Positions 52,201 to 60,039 of a stretch of 64,000 nt of DNA are shown piece after piece. The translations under genes were made by a program, and so were the position numbers. The stretch covers positions 8,558,501 to 8,622,500 of the forward strand of contig NC_088311.1 in assembly GCF_910592395.1 (NCBI RefSeq). Direction: 5' to 3'. This DNA comes from Lineus longissimus (taxonomy: Eukaryota > Nemertea > Pilidiophora > Heteronemertea > Lineidae). A model generated the notes under the pieces. It was not told the origin of the DNA. It made no database searches and worked only from the letters and a program-made list of their open reading frames with translations. The stretch's first letter is position 1. Each line of letters starts with the position of its first letter.

Positions 52201-52995
52201 AATGGCTTTTGAACAAGGCTAATAAGAAGTTGATAACTGTACTGAGTCATGTGACGAATCAAAAGAAATCACTGAGGAGTCGGCAATCTGTCCTTGCTCT
52301 GACAGTGACAGAAATTTCAGGGGAAGTTTTATAGATCTGAAATTAAAGGGCAAGGTCGAGCCTGACACTTACCCTGAGTAAGACCTTGAAGAGCACCGCG
52401 TTATAGACTGGTAGTGGCAGCACAATGTGGCCCATGTGACCAGGGCAGTGGAGAGAACTCTGGCCACAAGTACCACAAACATCATCTCTCTCAGTCGGAC
52501 CTGAAAACAACCCGCATTTAGATAAGATACTTCCCCACTTGCCATAGACGTATTTAAAAAACATCCAGAATTCTGAAGGTATTTTCAGTGTTAGTGTAAA
52601 AAGGTGCTTTTTAGACAAGAAAACTAGTCTCGTGGTGTCTTCCAGTTCCAATACTGGTTACATGTATATCACTAGCAGGTACAAATCTTTGATCGAAATA
52701 TCTGTAAATTAGGTTGGCAACATAACGAATTACGCTTTTATGTCTCATTCGAAGGGATGGACTGATTGAGTCATACAGAGTGAGATGCATCCGGTTTTGT
52801 TGTGTTGAGTCACAATTGTGGATGTTTACCAAAAACAGGATCATACAGTCCACCGGATGTTGCATGAGATAGATCATCAAACAGCTTCGGGTTGGTAATT
52901 TCGCGGACGCTCAACCGCTGGATATCTTCTGCACTATATATGGTGAATGAAATGCCACTGAGGACATTATGCTGGTTCTCCTTTCCAATAAACAT
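14287..52995 (-). CDS. POLR1A: RNA polymerase I largest subunit (RPA190/A190), complete
   Basis: Catalytic subunit of nucleolar RNA polymerase I, which makes the large ribosomal RNA precursor. Thirty-two coding exons were resolved, all GT-AG. In transcription order they are 52995-52830, 52500-52373, 51997-51784, 51017-50780, 50478-50202, 49714-49445, 48070-47850, 47505-47367, 47119-47036, 46532-46394, 46155-46041, 45771-45579, 45266-45096, 44761-44645, 44291-44080, 43786-43702, 43507-43307, 43055-42927, 42717-42553, 42411-42242, 41872-41746, 41509-41384, 41092-40871, 40492-40443, 40212-40045, 39009-38783, 38508-38330, 38009-37929, 37442-37275, 36967-36857, 20372-20180 and 14399-14287. The lengths sum to 5199, exactly 1733 codons including stop; human POLR1A is about 1720 residues. 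All splice phases agree. The start ATG (MFIGKENQ…) gives the family's usual distance to 'GISF.IYSAE'. The next upstream Met would need retained intron sequence. Confidence 0.96.
14461..15362 (-). repeat. 65-bp minisatellite made of POLR1A last-intron 3' splice-site copies
   Basis: Fourteen near-identical 65-bp units. On the minus strand each contains AATTGTAACTTTGCAG followed by GAGCACGTG. The real acceptor of POLR1A exon 32 reads AATTGTATCGTTACAG followed by GTGCACGTG. Over 39 aligned bases (intron end plus first 9 exon bases) I count 6 differences. The true splice site therefore sits in the degenerate end unit of the array. Variants show higher-order structure: units 1-3 equal units 4-6 (195 bp), and units 7-10 equal units 11-14 (260 bp). 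Confidence 0.93.
16832..17783. repeat. 48-bp minisatellite, about 20 copies, open in several frames
   Basis: The unit CAGAATGTAAGACCTTATGC + CCCAGGCCCAGAACTGCCAT + GCTTGCCT (48 bp) recurs about 20 times in the last POLR1A intron. Because 48 is a multiple of three, two + frames and two minus frames stay open for about 1 kb. One + frame repeats [16 protein letters not shown], and one minus frame repeats a Trp-rich [16 protein letters not shown]. Variants recur in blocks (GTAAGACC/GTACGACC, TATGCC/TATGTC, GGCCCAGAA/GGCCAGAAA). No flanking exons, homology or promoter were found, so a protein product is doubtful. Confidence 0.9.
17851..20179. other. POLR1A last intron, remainder
   Basis: No exon or recognisable element is seen. 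A run of T then G lies at about 19553-19571. The minus-strand open frame 19294-19548 has no family resemblance. Confidence 0.5.
23488..24543. mobile_element. Foldback DNA element with 8-bp target duplication
   Basis: The left end GGCTTGTGGTATTCGACTCG, continuing with ATGACTCGACGACGCGATGG, returns inverted at the right end (about 24488-24543). The arms are about 55 bp and differ at only a few positions. Each arm is itself built of short ACTCGATGACTCGACGAC-type subrepeats. The 8-bp sequence CTGATGGG flanks both ends (23480-23487 and 24544-24551), consistent with a target-site duplication. The 1.06-kb element has two poly-C runs and no transposase-like frame. An 8-bp duplication would fit a hAT-like mobiliser; that is inference. 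Confidence 0.8.
27747..28061 (-). other. Unassigned coding-like open frame inside POLR1A intron
   Basis: About 104 codons open on the minus strand to a stop at 27747, with coding-like composition (for example [20 protein letters not shown] and [20 protein letters not shown]). I recognise no family. It could be part of a nested gene, a pseudogene fragment, a transposon-encoded protein or chance. Confidence 0.2.
29164..29242. mobile_element. 79-bp hairpin element
   Basis: The left arm GTGGCCCAGAATTATTTTCC is matched by the right arm GGAAAACAATTCTGGGCCAC with one mismatch in 20 bases. Inside, CAATAG…CTATTG continues the stem after an asymmetric bulge. It is either a very short MITE or, if transcribed, a hairpin RNA. 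Confidence 0.55.
34951..35481. other. Low-complexity open stretch, no gene supported
   Basis: A 176-codon + frame runs through a G10 run and a CCACCACC tract. An opposite 109-codon frame overlaps it. There is no family resemblance and no splice support. Confidence 0.4.
37565..37724. mobile_element. MITE family A, copy 3, in POLR1A intron
   Basis: Starts TACAGAACCCTCCGTAAAAG, has the family phrase TCCTTGGGACTGA, and ends GAGGTGTCCACCAGGAGAGG with the inverse of the terminal AGAACC motif. It is intronic between exons 28 and 29. Confidence 0.5.
38330..39009 (-). CDS. POLR1A: POLR1A exons 26-27: acidic insertion
   Basis: About 135 residues (roughly 1376-1511) that are almost all Asp, Glu, Ser and Lys: [17 protein letters not shown]-like and [20 protein letters not shown]-like tracts. 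They end with a basic run, [15 protein letters not shown], that could serve as a nuclear or nucleolar signal. Pol I largest subunits carry a disordered acidic insertion at this position, between trigger-loop and jaw sequences, so it supports the Pol I identity over Pol II or III. The sequence itself is not conserved. Confidence 0.9.
39347..39998. repeat. 81-bp minisatellite in POLR1A intron, about 8 copies
   Basis: Unit AATGCATTTTGAACCATTCC + CATAGGTTTGATACACAAGC + CCAAGCATTGGTGACAATAC + TTTATATCTAATATCAAACTC (81 bp). The two outer copies are longer or more diverged. As 81 is a multiple of three, it creates 177- and 226-codon minus-strand open frames that are not exons. It lies in the intron between exons 25 and 26, next to the exon 25 donor at 40044. 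Confidence 0.93.
40045..43055 (-). CDS. POLR1A: POLR1A exons 18-25: bridge helix, foot, trigger loop
   Basis: Exon 18 completes the bridge helix ([17 protein letters not shown]). Exons 19-21 are lineage-variable and rich in Lys, Glu and Asp. Exon 20 runs through eight consecutive A bases into a GTGAGT donor. Exon 22 ends [12 protein letters not shown] and exon 23 starts [20 protein letters not shown], the trigger loop, then [12 protein letters not shown]. Exon 24 is only 50 bases. Exons 24 and 25 both end in '…IKSRM' with the Met codon split as AT|G. Confidence 0.94.
40537..40726 (+). mobile_element. Mariner-like MITE, copy 1
   Basis: 190 bp with terminal inverted repeats TGTGACCCGTCACAGCAAAA and its inverse at the right end, flanked by TA on both sides. 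Arms stay matched for about 37 bases (…GCGCATGTCGC). It has no coding capacity. TA target duplication is typical of Tc1/mariner-mobilised elements. Confidence 0.85.
43307..46155 (-). CDS. POLR1A: POLR1A exons 11-17: pore, funnel and start of bridge helix
   Basis: Exon 11 reads [19 protein letters not shown]. Exon 13 has [20 protein letters not shown], exon 14 [14 protein letters not shown], and exon 16 [13 protein letters not shown]. Exon 17 continues [20 protein letters not shown] and ends [16 protein letters not shown], the start of the bridge helix, which continues in exon 18. These blocks occur in the family's order with no gaps. Confidence 0.95.
46394..48070 (-). CDS. POLR1A: POLR1A exons 7-10: active-site region
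   Basis: Exon 7 encodes [20 protein letters not shown] followed by [10 protein letters not shown], the conserved switch region. Exon 9 has [17 protein letters not shown]. Exon 10 carries the catalytic magnesium-binding motif [10 protein letters not shown] (predicted residues 600-609, DNA 46443-46472), with all three invariant Asp residues intact, followed by [14 protein letters not shown]. Nothing suggests loss of function. Confidence 0.97.
46640..46830 (-). mobile_element. Mariner-like MITE, copy 2, inverted
   Basis: 191 bp, same family as the element at 40537 but inverted: TGTGACCCACCACGACAAAA at the left, …TGGCGGGTCACA at the right, flanked by TA. Shared internal text includes the GATGAGCCTAAAATGACA / TGTCATTTAGGCTCATC segment. 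It sits in the POLR1A intron between exons 9 and 10. Confidence 0.85.
48150..49296. mobile_element. Non-autonomous element with 300-bp tandem core and GAC-repeat end
   Basis: The left edge reads GCCATTGTGCTCACCTCATG; the right edge is the hairpin AGCTCACCTCTGCTAAGAGG + TGAGCT. In between, a roughly 300-bp unit (CCATTTGACCTCTGTGACCT … GTTAAGAAACGTGCCAT) occurs about three times. A (GAC)n run at 49175-49245 precedes the terminal hairpin. This layout (tandem core, GAC/ACGG microsatellite, terminal hairpin) resembles the non-autonomous 'pearl'/Helentron-like elements of marine invertebrates; the family call is inference. It lies in the POLR1A intron between exons 6 and 7. Confidence 0.65.
49445..51997 (-). 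CDS. POLR1A: POLR1A exons 3-6: clamp head and N-terminal body
   Basis: Exon 3 opens with TCFHCHR, the second Cys pair of the clamp zinc region. Exon 4 has a further CPHC motif ([14 protein letters not shown]) and a basic, glutamine-rich end. Exon 5 carries an acidic stretch ([16 protein letters not shown]) and the conserved '[14 protein letters not shown]'. Exon 6 holds [14 protein letters not shown] and ends [13 protein letters not shown], matching the Pol I 'PGIRQ' boundary that leads into the next conserved block. Confidence 0.93.
51200..51700. other. T-run and 'TGTCCCCAAA' repeats in POLR1A intron 3
   Basis: The phrase ATGTCCCCAAA(A/T)TA recurs at about 51360, 51566 and 51600, next to a T16-like run. 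No gene; probably a decayed element. Confidence 0.4.
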
Positions 52996-52999
52996 ATTT
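52373..52999 (-). CDS. POLR1A: POLR1A exons 1-2: N-terminus and clamp zinc site
   Basis: Coding exon 1 (acceptor at 53000-53001, so a 5' untranslated exon precedes it) encodes residues 1-55, including [18 protein letters not shown] and the conserved GGLYDPVFG. Exon 2 encodes [20 protein letters not shown], the Cys-x2-Cys-x6-Cys-x2-His clamp zinc ligands, then IVLPLPVYN, a Pol I-typical sequence. The joint is G|GT, restoring Gly. Confidence 0.95.
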
Positions 53000-53521
53000 C
53001 TGAAAATTCGAGAAGTCACATTTAATAGTCAACAACAAAACAATTGAGAACTTTGGTCCCAGATATGCCAATGTTTGGTTTTCCACATAACTGACCAATC
53101 AGCTAACATAGCCAGCAAATCAAGTTGCGCACCTGATTATGCACGAATTAGGCCTAAGTACATCATTTGCTGGCTCCGTTAGCTGATGGGTCAGTTAAAT
53201 GGGCAGCAGGGCTGCAATCTAGGATGTGAACTCGTTCTTTAAACAATTTTGGTATATAACGCTCAATGGCTTTTATTACAAAAATTTATTTTTGTGACGA
53301 CCACACTCCACAGCACCCTCTAGCACCATCGCGTCATCATATGATATACCGCGCACTGGGTAACATCAGTTAGTCAAAATGCCATTACCGTAGCCTAGTA
53401 TTCCAACGTTATAGTAGTAGCCAGAACACAAGTATGGGCGATTCTCTTTACAGCATAGGTCTAAACTTACAAAATCAAGACTTCTGCAACAGAGCTGGCG
53501 ATAACTGATAAGTAAGAGACG

Positions 53522-54552
53522 GTATCAGGCTGTTTCGCTACATTGCCAGTTCGCTACAAGTCGTTTCGCTACATGTGGCGGTCGTTTCGCTACATGGTAG
53601 GTCGTTTCGCTACGGGTGGAGTCGTTTCGCTACACGATGGGTATGGTTGTTTCGCTACATGGAGGACGTTTCGCTACATGGGTGGAGTCGTTTCGCTACA
53701 TGGATGTAGTCATTATTTTTACTCTATTTTACCCTACTATAATTCCCGGTGGTGACTACAAATTTATTATAGCACAGTTTGCCGGTAAAAAAACTTATAC
53801 GGTTTGATGGCGCGCAAGGGGTTCTTGTCGTCCTGGCCTGGGTTAGGCCACATAAAAAAAAGAGTTGGTGATCGTCCCCGCCCGCCCCTACGAAAAACAC
53901 CCGGCCCCATTTTTTGTTAAAATCCAAAAAAAGTTGGTATAATGTTCTCTGCTATAGGGTCAGAATTGCATGGTTGGAATCTCTATGAAATATCCCTGCT
54001 CAATAATAGAGTTTCTCTGTCTCACATGTCCTTTTGAATGGGTTTTTATCAAAATAAAAAATAAAACTATAAGGCACCAATTTCCTGCAAGGGCGAGGAC
54101 TCTCGAGAATCGAATTTTTTTTATAGTTGGCCTAAAGGGTGTCTTAGTCAAACCATTCGACCTTTTCAATGAATAAACAGCCGAAATTAGTTGACGGTAA
54201 TTTTTAATGTTGTACCCCTTTTTAAATTTCCTGTGTCTTAAGGTGCAAAAAGAGATTCATATCGTCCTTCCAAACATTCACTGCTTCTCTTCGTATACTT
54301 ATTATTGATTGACAGGGGTCATTCAAACGCACTTCAACGCAGATTTGGAGGCCTTTGCAAGGCCTTCACGTTGGCTCGCTCGTCTCCACCCATGTAGCGA
54401 AACGTCCTCCATGTAGCGAAACGACCATACCCATCATGTAGCGAAACGACTCCACCCATGTAGCGAAACGACCTACCATGTAGCGAAACGACCGCCACAT
54501 GTAGCGAAACGACTTGTAGCGAACTGGCAATGTAGCGAAACGACAGTAATTC
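53522..54552. mobile_element. Foldback DNA element, MULE-like, with 10-bp target duplication
   Basis: Left arm (about 53529-53706) and right arm (about 54387-54543) are inverted copies differing at only a few positions. Each contains seven to nine units of GTCGTTTCGCTACATGG. GTAAGAGACG flanks both ends (53512-53521 and 54553-54562), indicating target-site duplication. The 1031-bp element has a ~680-bp AT-rich centre with no transposase frame. Long arms and a 9-11 bp duplication are features of Mutator-like foldback elements; that assignment is inference. It lies between the first POLR1A coding exon and the CFAP144 promoter. Confidence 0.85.
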
Positions 54553-54708
54553 GTAAGAGACGAGCCACACTGTCATCCGATAAACGAGCCCGCGAATTAA
54601 CAAGCTTAACAAGCAATGTGATCCAATGTCGGACACTTCATAAAATAGCTTCAAAAAGCCAATTTTAAGTTTAAAAACCATAACTTCACAACTGACAGTT
54701 ACATTTAC

Positions 54709-55005
54709 CATTGCTTTTCCAACGGATCGTCGTTGATGACAAATGACTGCTCGTCCGATCGGAGAACTTCAGTAATCACTGTGGAGTTCTCTTCTTATTT
54801 ACATTTAAAGGGCCCACATGGTTTAGGTGTCCGATCCCAACATTATCCTCTGATATGCACACGTGCTTCAATACGCAACAGTCCCGTAGTACCAGTCAAC
54901 TACGCTCTCGCAGGTACGATCTCGTTGAGGGCGCCATGGTTACCGCGAGATGTAAACAACCTTGCTGCCATTTTCACAAGTTGGGTAGACTTTTTACTTT
55001 TTGAG
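54709..55005. promoter_or_regulatory. Probable divergent promoter, POLR1A (-) / CFAP144 (+)
   Basis: The CFAP144 ATG is at 55006. On the minus strand a donor-like site (GGAAAAGCAATG|GTAAATG, exon edge at 54709) fits a short non-coding first POLR1A exon that would splice to the acceptor at 53000. Transcription would then start in both directions within about 300 bases. GCTGCCATTTT at 54964-54974 resembles the YY1 element (inverse AAAATGGCAGC) common at such starts. There is no obvious TATA box. Start sites were not determined. Confidence 0.5.
54930..54943 (+). promoter_or_regulatory. Imperfect X-box (RFX site) candidate
   Basis: GGCGCCATGGTTAC compared with the consensus GTHNYYATRRNAAC has two mismatches. 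It lies 63 bases before the CFAP144 start codon, the usual place for RFX sites in ciliary gene promoters. The match is only partial. Confidence 0.3.
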
Positions 55006-56459
55006 ATGACAACTGCTGCGGCTAGCGGGAAAGATCCCGTCAATTTCGTCCATCAAAATGCAATTTTATGTGAAACTATCGAAAAGGAAACGCGGCACCA
55101 GAAGTTATACACAAATTATAGTGTGAATCCATTCAGAAAAAGTGAGTTTCTGATGTTCATTCATTCATTCATCACACCGTCCATGGCATAATCAATCACT
55201 TTCTTACATTAGCCTAGGCCCTACACTTACACATAGGCCTATCCATGAATCATCAGAATGATGCATGATGAATGTTTGCATGGCAAATGGAGGGCTGACT
55301 ATAGGCCGCAGGACCTTAGGGGGGAGGGGTCACTCCCCAAGGCCAAGATGGGGTACGCATGATGGAGACTTTAAATGATTATAAAGCTGATTTTGCTGGC
55401 AGGCGTCGGCATGCCATTTAGGCCATGATTTTCCAGATACGCCGGTACCACCTAATAGAGTCGACCAACAAACTTTACAATAGATCTTCACAGTCAATGA
55501 CTAAGATGGCCATGAAGATCTAGGATGGCTTTTTGTTGGTCCGACCTACCGGTGTAGGCCTGGCAAAGGGTCTATTGCAGGAGGTAGCAGATTCGCCTTC
55601 CATGCAGACAGACATTAAGACACAGACAAGGTTTATTTGGTAATTCCATGGGCTTTCACAGGGAAAGCTCCCAGGAGTAGAGGAGGCTTTTGACTACTCG
55701 TGTGGGCCCAACATGTAGACATAAATAACAGCACCCTTTGTCCAGGCTGCCAAAACCAAAAAACTAATCTGCATCCAGATTTAAAGATTTTAAGCATGTA
55801 TGTAAGCTTCTGATTTCCATTTCCAGTGCACACAATCACTGGGAAGCCTAACTCCACCCATGACACAGAAGACGGAGAAGAAGAAGATGGTAAGTTAAAG
55901 CAAGAAAACTAGTACCGGCAATGCAATGCATAGGCTCACACAGTTTGCATTGGAATTGTGAATATTGAGCAAAAGCAGCAATAGAAGATCAAGGAAGGAA
56001 TTACAATTTGCCATTTGCTTTACTACAGAAATCTTACAGTGATTTACAGTTGAGTTGCATTTCCTCCTTTCAGATCATTTTCTAAAAGTAATCCGCCGAG
56101 CAAGACAAGAGCCTGTTAAAAAATTTACCACACCTCAGACAGAGGCTCAAGAAATTGGATGGATATCAACGGCTTTGGTAAGGTTATCAATCAAAACTAA
56201 AGAAAATAACAGCGATGCAAAAAGGAAAAACGCATGCCCACTGGGAAACATCTTTTAGGTAAAAGACCAAGCTCAAACAACCTTGGTTGATTGAATGTCC
56301 TCTCTTGTTAACATTTTCTTATGTAATTTCTCCTTTCACTTTCAGATTGATACAGACAGATCTGATAGACGACTAAATCATCCAAGACAAAACACAGCTA
56401 TCACAAAATACATGGATGCTGCATGGAGATACAAGGAACAAACAGAAAATCTAAACTAA
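55006..56459 (+). CDS. CFAP144: Cilia- and flagella-associated protein 144 (FAM183 family)
   Basis: Small axonemal protein family; CFAP144 (formerly FAM183A) is a microtubule-inner protein of motile cilia. Four exons join in frame: 55006-55141, 55827-55889, 56074-56177 and 56346-56459 (TAA), giving 138 residues against about 134 in human. Conserved blocks appear in order: ETRHQKLYTNYSVNPFRK (exon 1), HTITGKPNSTHD (exon 2), QTEAQEIGW (exon 3) and SDRRLNHPR (exon 4), matching the family's 'QKLYT.Y.VNP.RK', 'H..T.KP...HD', 'QTE.QEIGW' and 'DRRLNH.R'. All introns are GT-AG. The open frame extends 91 codons upstream of the chosen ATG, but that part shows no similarity and lies in the promoter. The gene is head-to-head with POLR1A. 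Confidence 0.95.
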
Positions 56460-57231
56460 AATACTCCTCAATCTTAGTTATATCATGGACAATTTTTCAG
56501 TCATACAAAAATTGAAATCAGTGTTGATCTGAAAGAAATGCTGTACTTTGCAGATTCTTTCAGGAGCTAAACTTGCCTGTGATTGTTTTATTGATGTTTT
56601 TTGTCACAATCCGTCCATGACTGCAGTTTTTGAGTTCCACTAAGATCACATCTCTCAATCTCATGTCTCTATTATTATGAGTTTATTTTGTATAAGTGAG
56701 CACTAAGACAGAATCTTTATGATCATTTCAAGTTGAGTTAAACAAAAACCACTGTTTTCACATCAATATTGAACAGTGTCTTGGTTTTATGTTTAAATGA
56801 GGCACAGTAAACTAGTTTTAAATAATATCCAGTGGTCCCTAGTTTTTGGGCTGTTGTGTTAAAGAAGGTGCAGCAAACCAGTCTGTTGACAGCTTGACGA
56901 AAGTTAGGCAGAATCACGTGGTTGAGGAGAGCATGATATCTGAATTGCTCGATGCGGGATTTGAGTTGCACAAAGATATTCACAGATGATTTAACACAAC
57001 ATTCAGTCAATGGTATGGCAAGCGTTTTGCCTTTGGGATCTTGTTAGAGTGGCTTCATGTCTGGATTTGGTTTCAAGTGTACAATGTACTTTGTGGACAA
57101 CTGGGTGTGTGAGGGGGATGATATTGTGTTTGGGAAAGACCACAAGGAAGCAACTGTCTTGGGAAAGACTTCCGTACTTGTAATTGTACATACTTTGATG
57201 TGTGATGTGAGTAACTTTGCATAACATCATC

Positions 57232-57237
57232 AATAAA
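57232..57237 (+). terminator. Polyadenylation signal candidate for CFAP144
   Basis: AATAAA about 770 bases after the stop codon; no nearer canonical signal was noticed. Confidence 0.35.
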
Positions 57238-57399
57238 CACTTCGTAACATATTTTCTTCTTTTTGCTTTTTGCTAGTTGTGACAGATAAGAACAGTCTTA
57301 AAAATCAGCTCAGTGACCTGATATCGCTTGACCAGAGGAGCTCACCCTGGCAAGAAATTGTTCAATAGGCTTCTTGTGTAAAGCATAGTCCTGTTTGTT

Positions 57400-58420
57400 T
57401 GACATTGGTCTCGGTTTCTGGTCTGTGACGTGCCTAGACAGCCACGAAGACTATCTCAACCAGGGGGACCATACAAGTCCTACTGTCACAATCGGTATAT
57501 ATTTAGCCCGAGATGTCTCGATGACCAACAGACACCAAGACAAACTGTCACAACCAGAGGGAGGGGGATGCACGTCCTCATGTTGGCCTACAGACACCAA
57601 TATGTTGGTTGTGACCAGTTCCACAGAGATGACAGTGATGGTTTGCTATGGTCTCACAATCTCCAAGCTGATGTCATTAAGGGCTTGTATGGTCCTTCTG
57701 GTTGAGATAGTTTTCTCTGATGTCTGGAGGACCAACAAGTCATCTCGGATAAAAAAAGTTGTGGTGCCTGTTTGTCAAAGACGAAATAGATGGTTTACTG
57801 ATGTCTCGGGATTGTAGTCTGTAAGATGATGCCGATAACTTGTATAGTCCCTATGGTTGTGGCCGTTTTCGTTAATATCTTGAGGCCAACAAATAATCTC
57901 AGACTAGATCTGGTTGTGACATTTTTTGTTGATAGCTGGCTGTAATCTGACGCTTGCAATCAAAAATATGGTGCTCATTCGGGTGTTAGAATGATCCCTC
58001 TTTAAAACTACTATCTGTTGGTGTCTGGAGGCATGGTTCGGAGGCCAACAAGCCGTCTCGGACTAGACACCGGGTGTGACTTGTTCTCAGAGGTGACTTG
58101 AAAGTCTGCGGTTTTCTCATTGTGTAGTATTCTGTTACAATACAAATTCGGACGTATACGTTGTCTCTGGTTGTGACCGTAATTGTCTGGGGACCAACAA
58201 TTCACCTCAAACTAGATACCAGTTGTGACTATGTCTCAGAGATTACTTGATTATTTGCTGTCTGTCTCATACTGTCGTCTTAAATAGGTCTACTACGATC
58301 CCTCTGTTTCGATTCTTACGTACCGTTCTCCTTCAAGTCTGGAGGTTAACAATTCATAGAGGACTATTTGTAGCTACAACCTGCAATCATGAGCGCATGA
58401 GACAAAAAAAACCCTTGTCT
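57400..58420. repeat. Strongly diverged tandem repeat, about 155-bp spacing
   Basis: The phrase 'TCTGGAGG.CCAACAA..TCTC.GACTAGA.AC..GTTGTGAC' recurs in degenerate form around 57730, 57885, 58045 and 58195, with a related inverse phrase near 57430-57560. Overlapping open frames of 140 and 91 codons show no family resemblance. Confidence 0.45.
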
Positions 58421-58782
58421 GCGGTGGTCATAGAAGGTGGCAGCGACAAGCAGCAGTGATTGCGTCTATAGTAGGGACGACCCCGGCCCGGTTTCACAGT
58501 ACAGTGTTCTGCAGTAACTTTGGCTCGGTCGCGAAGCACTAATCACTGAGAGATATTTTGTAGGTCATATTATATACTGGGTTTGCAAAAACTCCAATGG
58601 TTCAGGATTGAAATGTTAGAAATGAAATAACAGCAGGATGTTACAAATAATTTCTTATTTAATCATCATTAATCATGATTTAGATACATCACTTCTAAAG
58701 ACCAAACGCGACTCCAGCTAACACGTCATATAAACCTGAATACTGGGGTTGTGTCTTCTCCGACTTGAATTGATTGTCCGAG

Positions 58783-60039
58783 TTATTTAGAGATTAAGAT
58801 AGGCGTGTTTCGGCATTTCTCGATCTCCTCTGCTGTGTACTTTGGCAGTTCAGACTCCTGGTACCCCGCTTCTCCCTTGCAGAAACTAGTGTAGACATTA
58901 CAGCAGGCGGGGTATGCAGCGCCATCAACTGCCGGGCTGTGTTCGTAATAGCACGGAACTGGTGCGGTGGCGGCGGAGACCTGGGCACACTTCTGACTGT
59001 AAAACGTGGTCGGGATACACCTTGAAGACAGAGACGAAGAGACCGTGAACCACAGAATTTCTGGCAAGGGTTATGTTTTACAGATCTCGGAGATCCGGAC
59101 ACTCAGTTCAATGCAGAAATCGCGCACAAGAGGGAAAGAGGAGAGAGCCCCCAGAATACACAAGAACTATTCGTCTTCACAAGTTGTGACAAAAGGAATT
59201 CTATATGATAAAGACTAGACTAGTCGCATTAGTTATTGATATCATCAAGAATACACCTACTCTTTGATCTCGTTCTCGGGTAGCGCCTGTTATTCGTCTT
59301 TTCATCAGATATATGCCAGTTTTTCTTTTCATTGGCCATATGAAGGAAAATTGCAAGGATAAATATGGTTGTGCTAAAAGCGGTAGAAAAGTCCCCCTCT
59401 CTTTTAGATCTTGACAAAAAAATATTGGAAAATAAATACACAATGTAGTTAAATACTTACGAATTGATCACGCACTCTATCACCTTTGAGCCTTGTTCAT
59501 AGCTGCAACGAACGCCCGTACATTGACCTTTGTTCTCTGAAAAAGGCCGACAGAATTAGATTACTCAAACATTTTTTTGGGGTTACTCATAGGTACCACC
59601 ATTTTGGCTCGAACTTGAAATCCTAAAGAAAGACGACCTCTTTCGAATTCCAATTTTAAGGGTGGAGGTCTGTTCTTTTGTTTTCCAGAGAGCAGCCTCA
59701 CAGCTTTTTAAATGGGCATTCACTTCATTTTGAAGGAGTTCTAATTGCTTTACGATTTCAGGTTCTAGCCAAAATGGTGGTACATACCTATTGTTATTAT
59801 TATATGGTCAACCCTTAAATGTAGACATCAGAATGTGACTGATTCTCAAGGGGAGCTAACCTTATTTCCAGAAGCGAAGCGAACTTACCTTTAAGCAGCT
59901 CATTTGTGAATTTCACCTTCTCAAGTTCGTTGGCCCCACCTCGTATGTACTTGGCCACTCGGTATTCTGCTATGTATCCTCCTGCAATGCTGCTACTGAC
60001 GGCCGTGGCCAAGAGAACTAGTATGATTGTGAATTGCAT
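58783..60039 (-). CDS. Secreted cysteine-rich protein, three coding exons
   Basis: Exons 60039-59889, 59536-59461 and 59020-58783 join in frame (phases G|AG and TC|G) to 154 residues. The start MQFTIILVLLATAVSSSIAG is a clear signal peptide. The mature part has ten Cys: two close pairs in the middle (CTGVRC; ECVINSC), then singles, a CC doublet in 'YPACCNVYTSFC', and one near the C-terminus. The spacing and the 'YP.CC' element recall single-domain von Willebrand factor type C proteins, but the match is weak and I make no functional claim. A 5' untranslated exon is likely: there is an acceptor 11 bases before the ATG and a donor-like CAG|GTATGT on the minus strand near 60351. ATTAAA at 58658-58663 (minus strand) may be the polyadenylation signal. 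Confidence 0.75.

Noticed and set aside
54733-55005. N-terminal extension of the CFAP144 open frame
   Set aside because: The 91 extra codons resemble nothing in the family and cover the promoter; the ATG at 55006 gives the usual length.
57395-57817. 140-codon + strand open frame
   Set aside because: Lies in a diverged tandem repeat and matches no family; neighbouring frames are similarly open.
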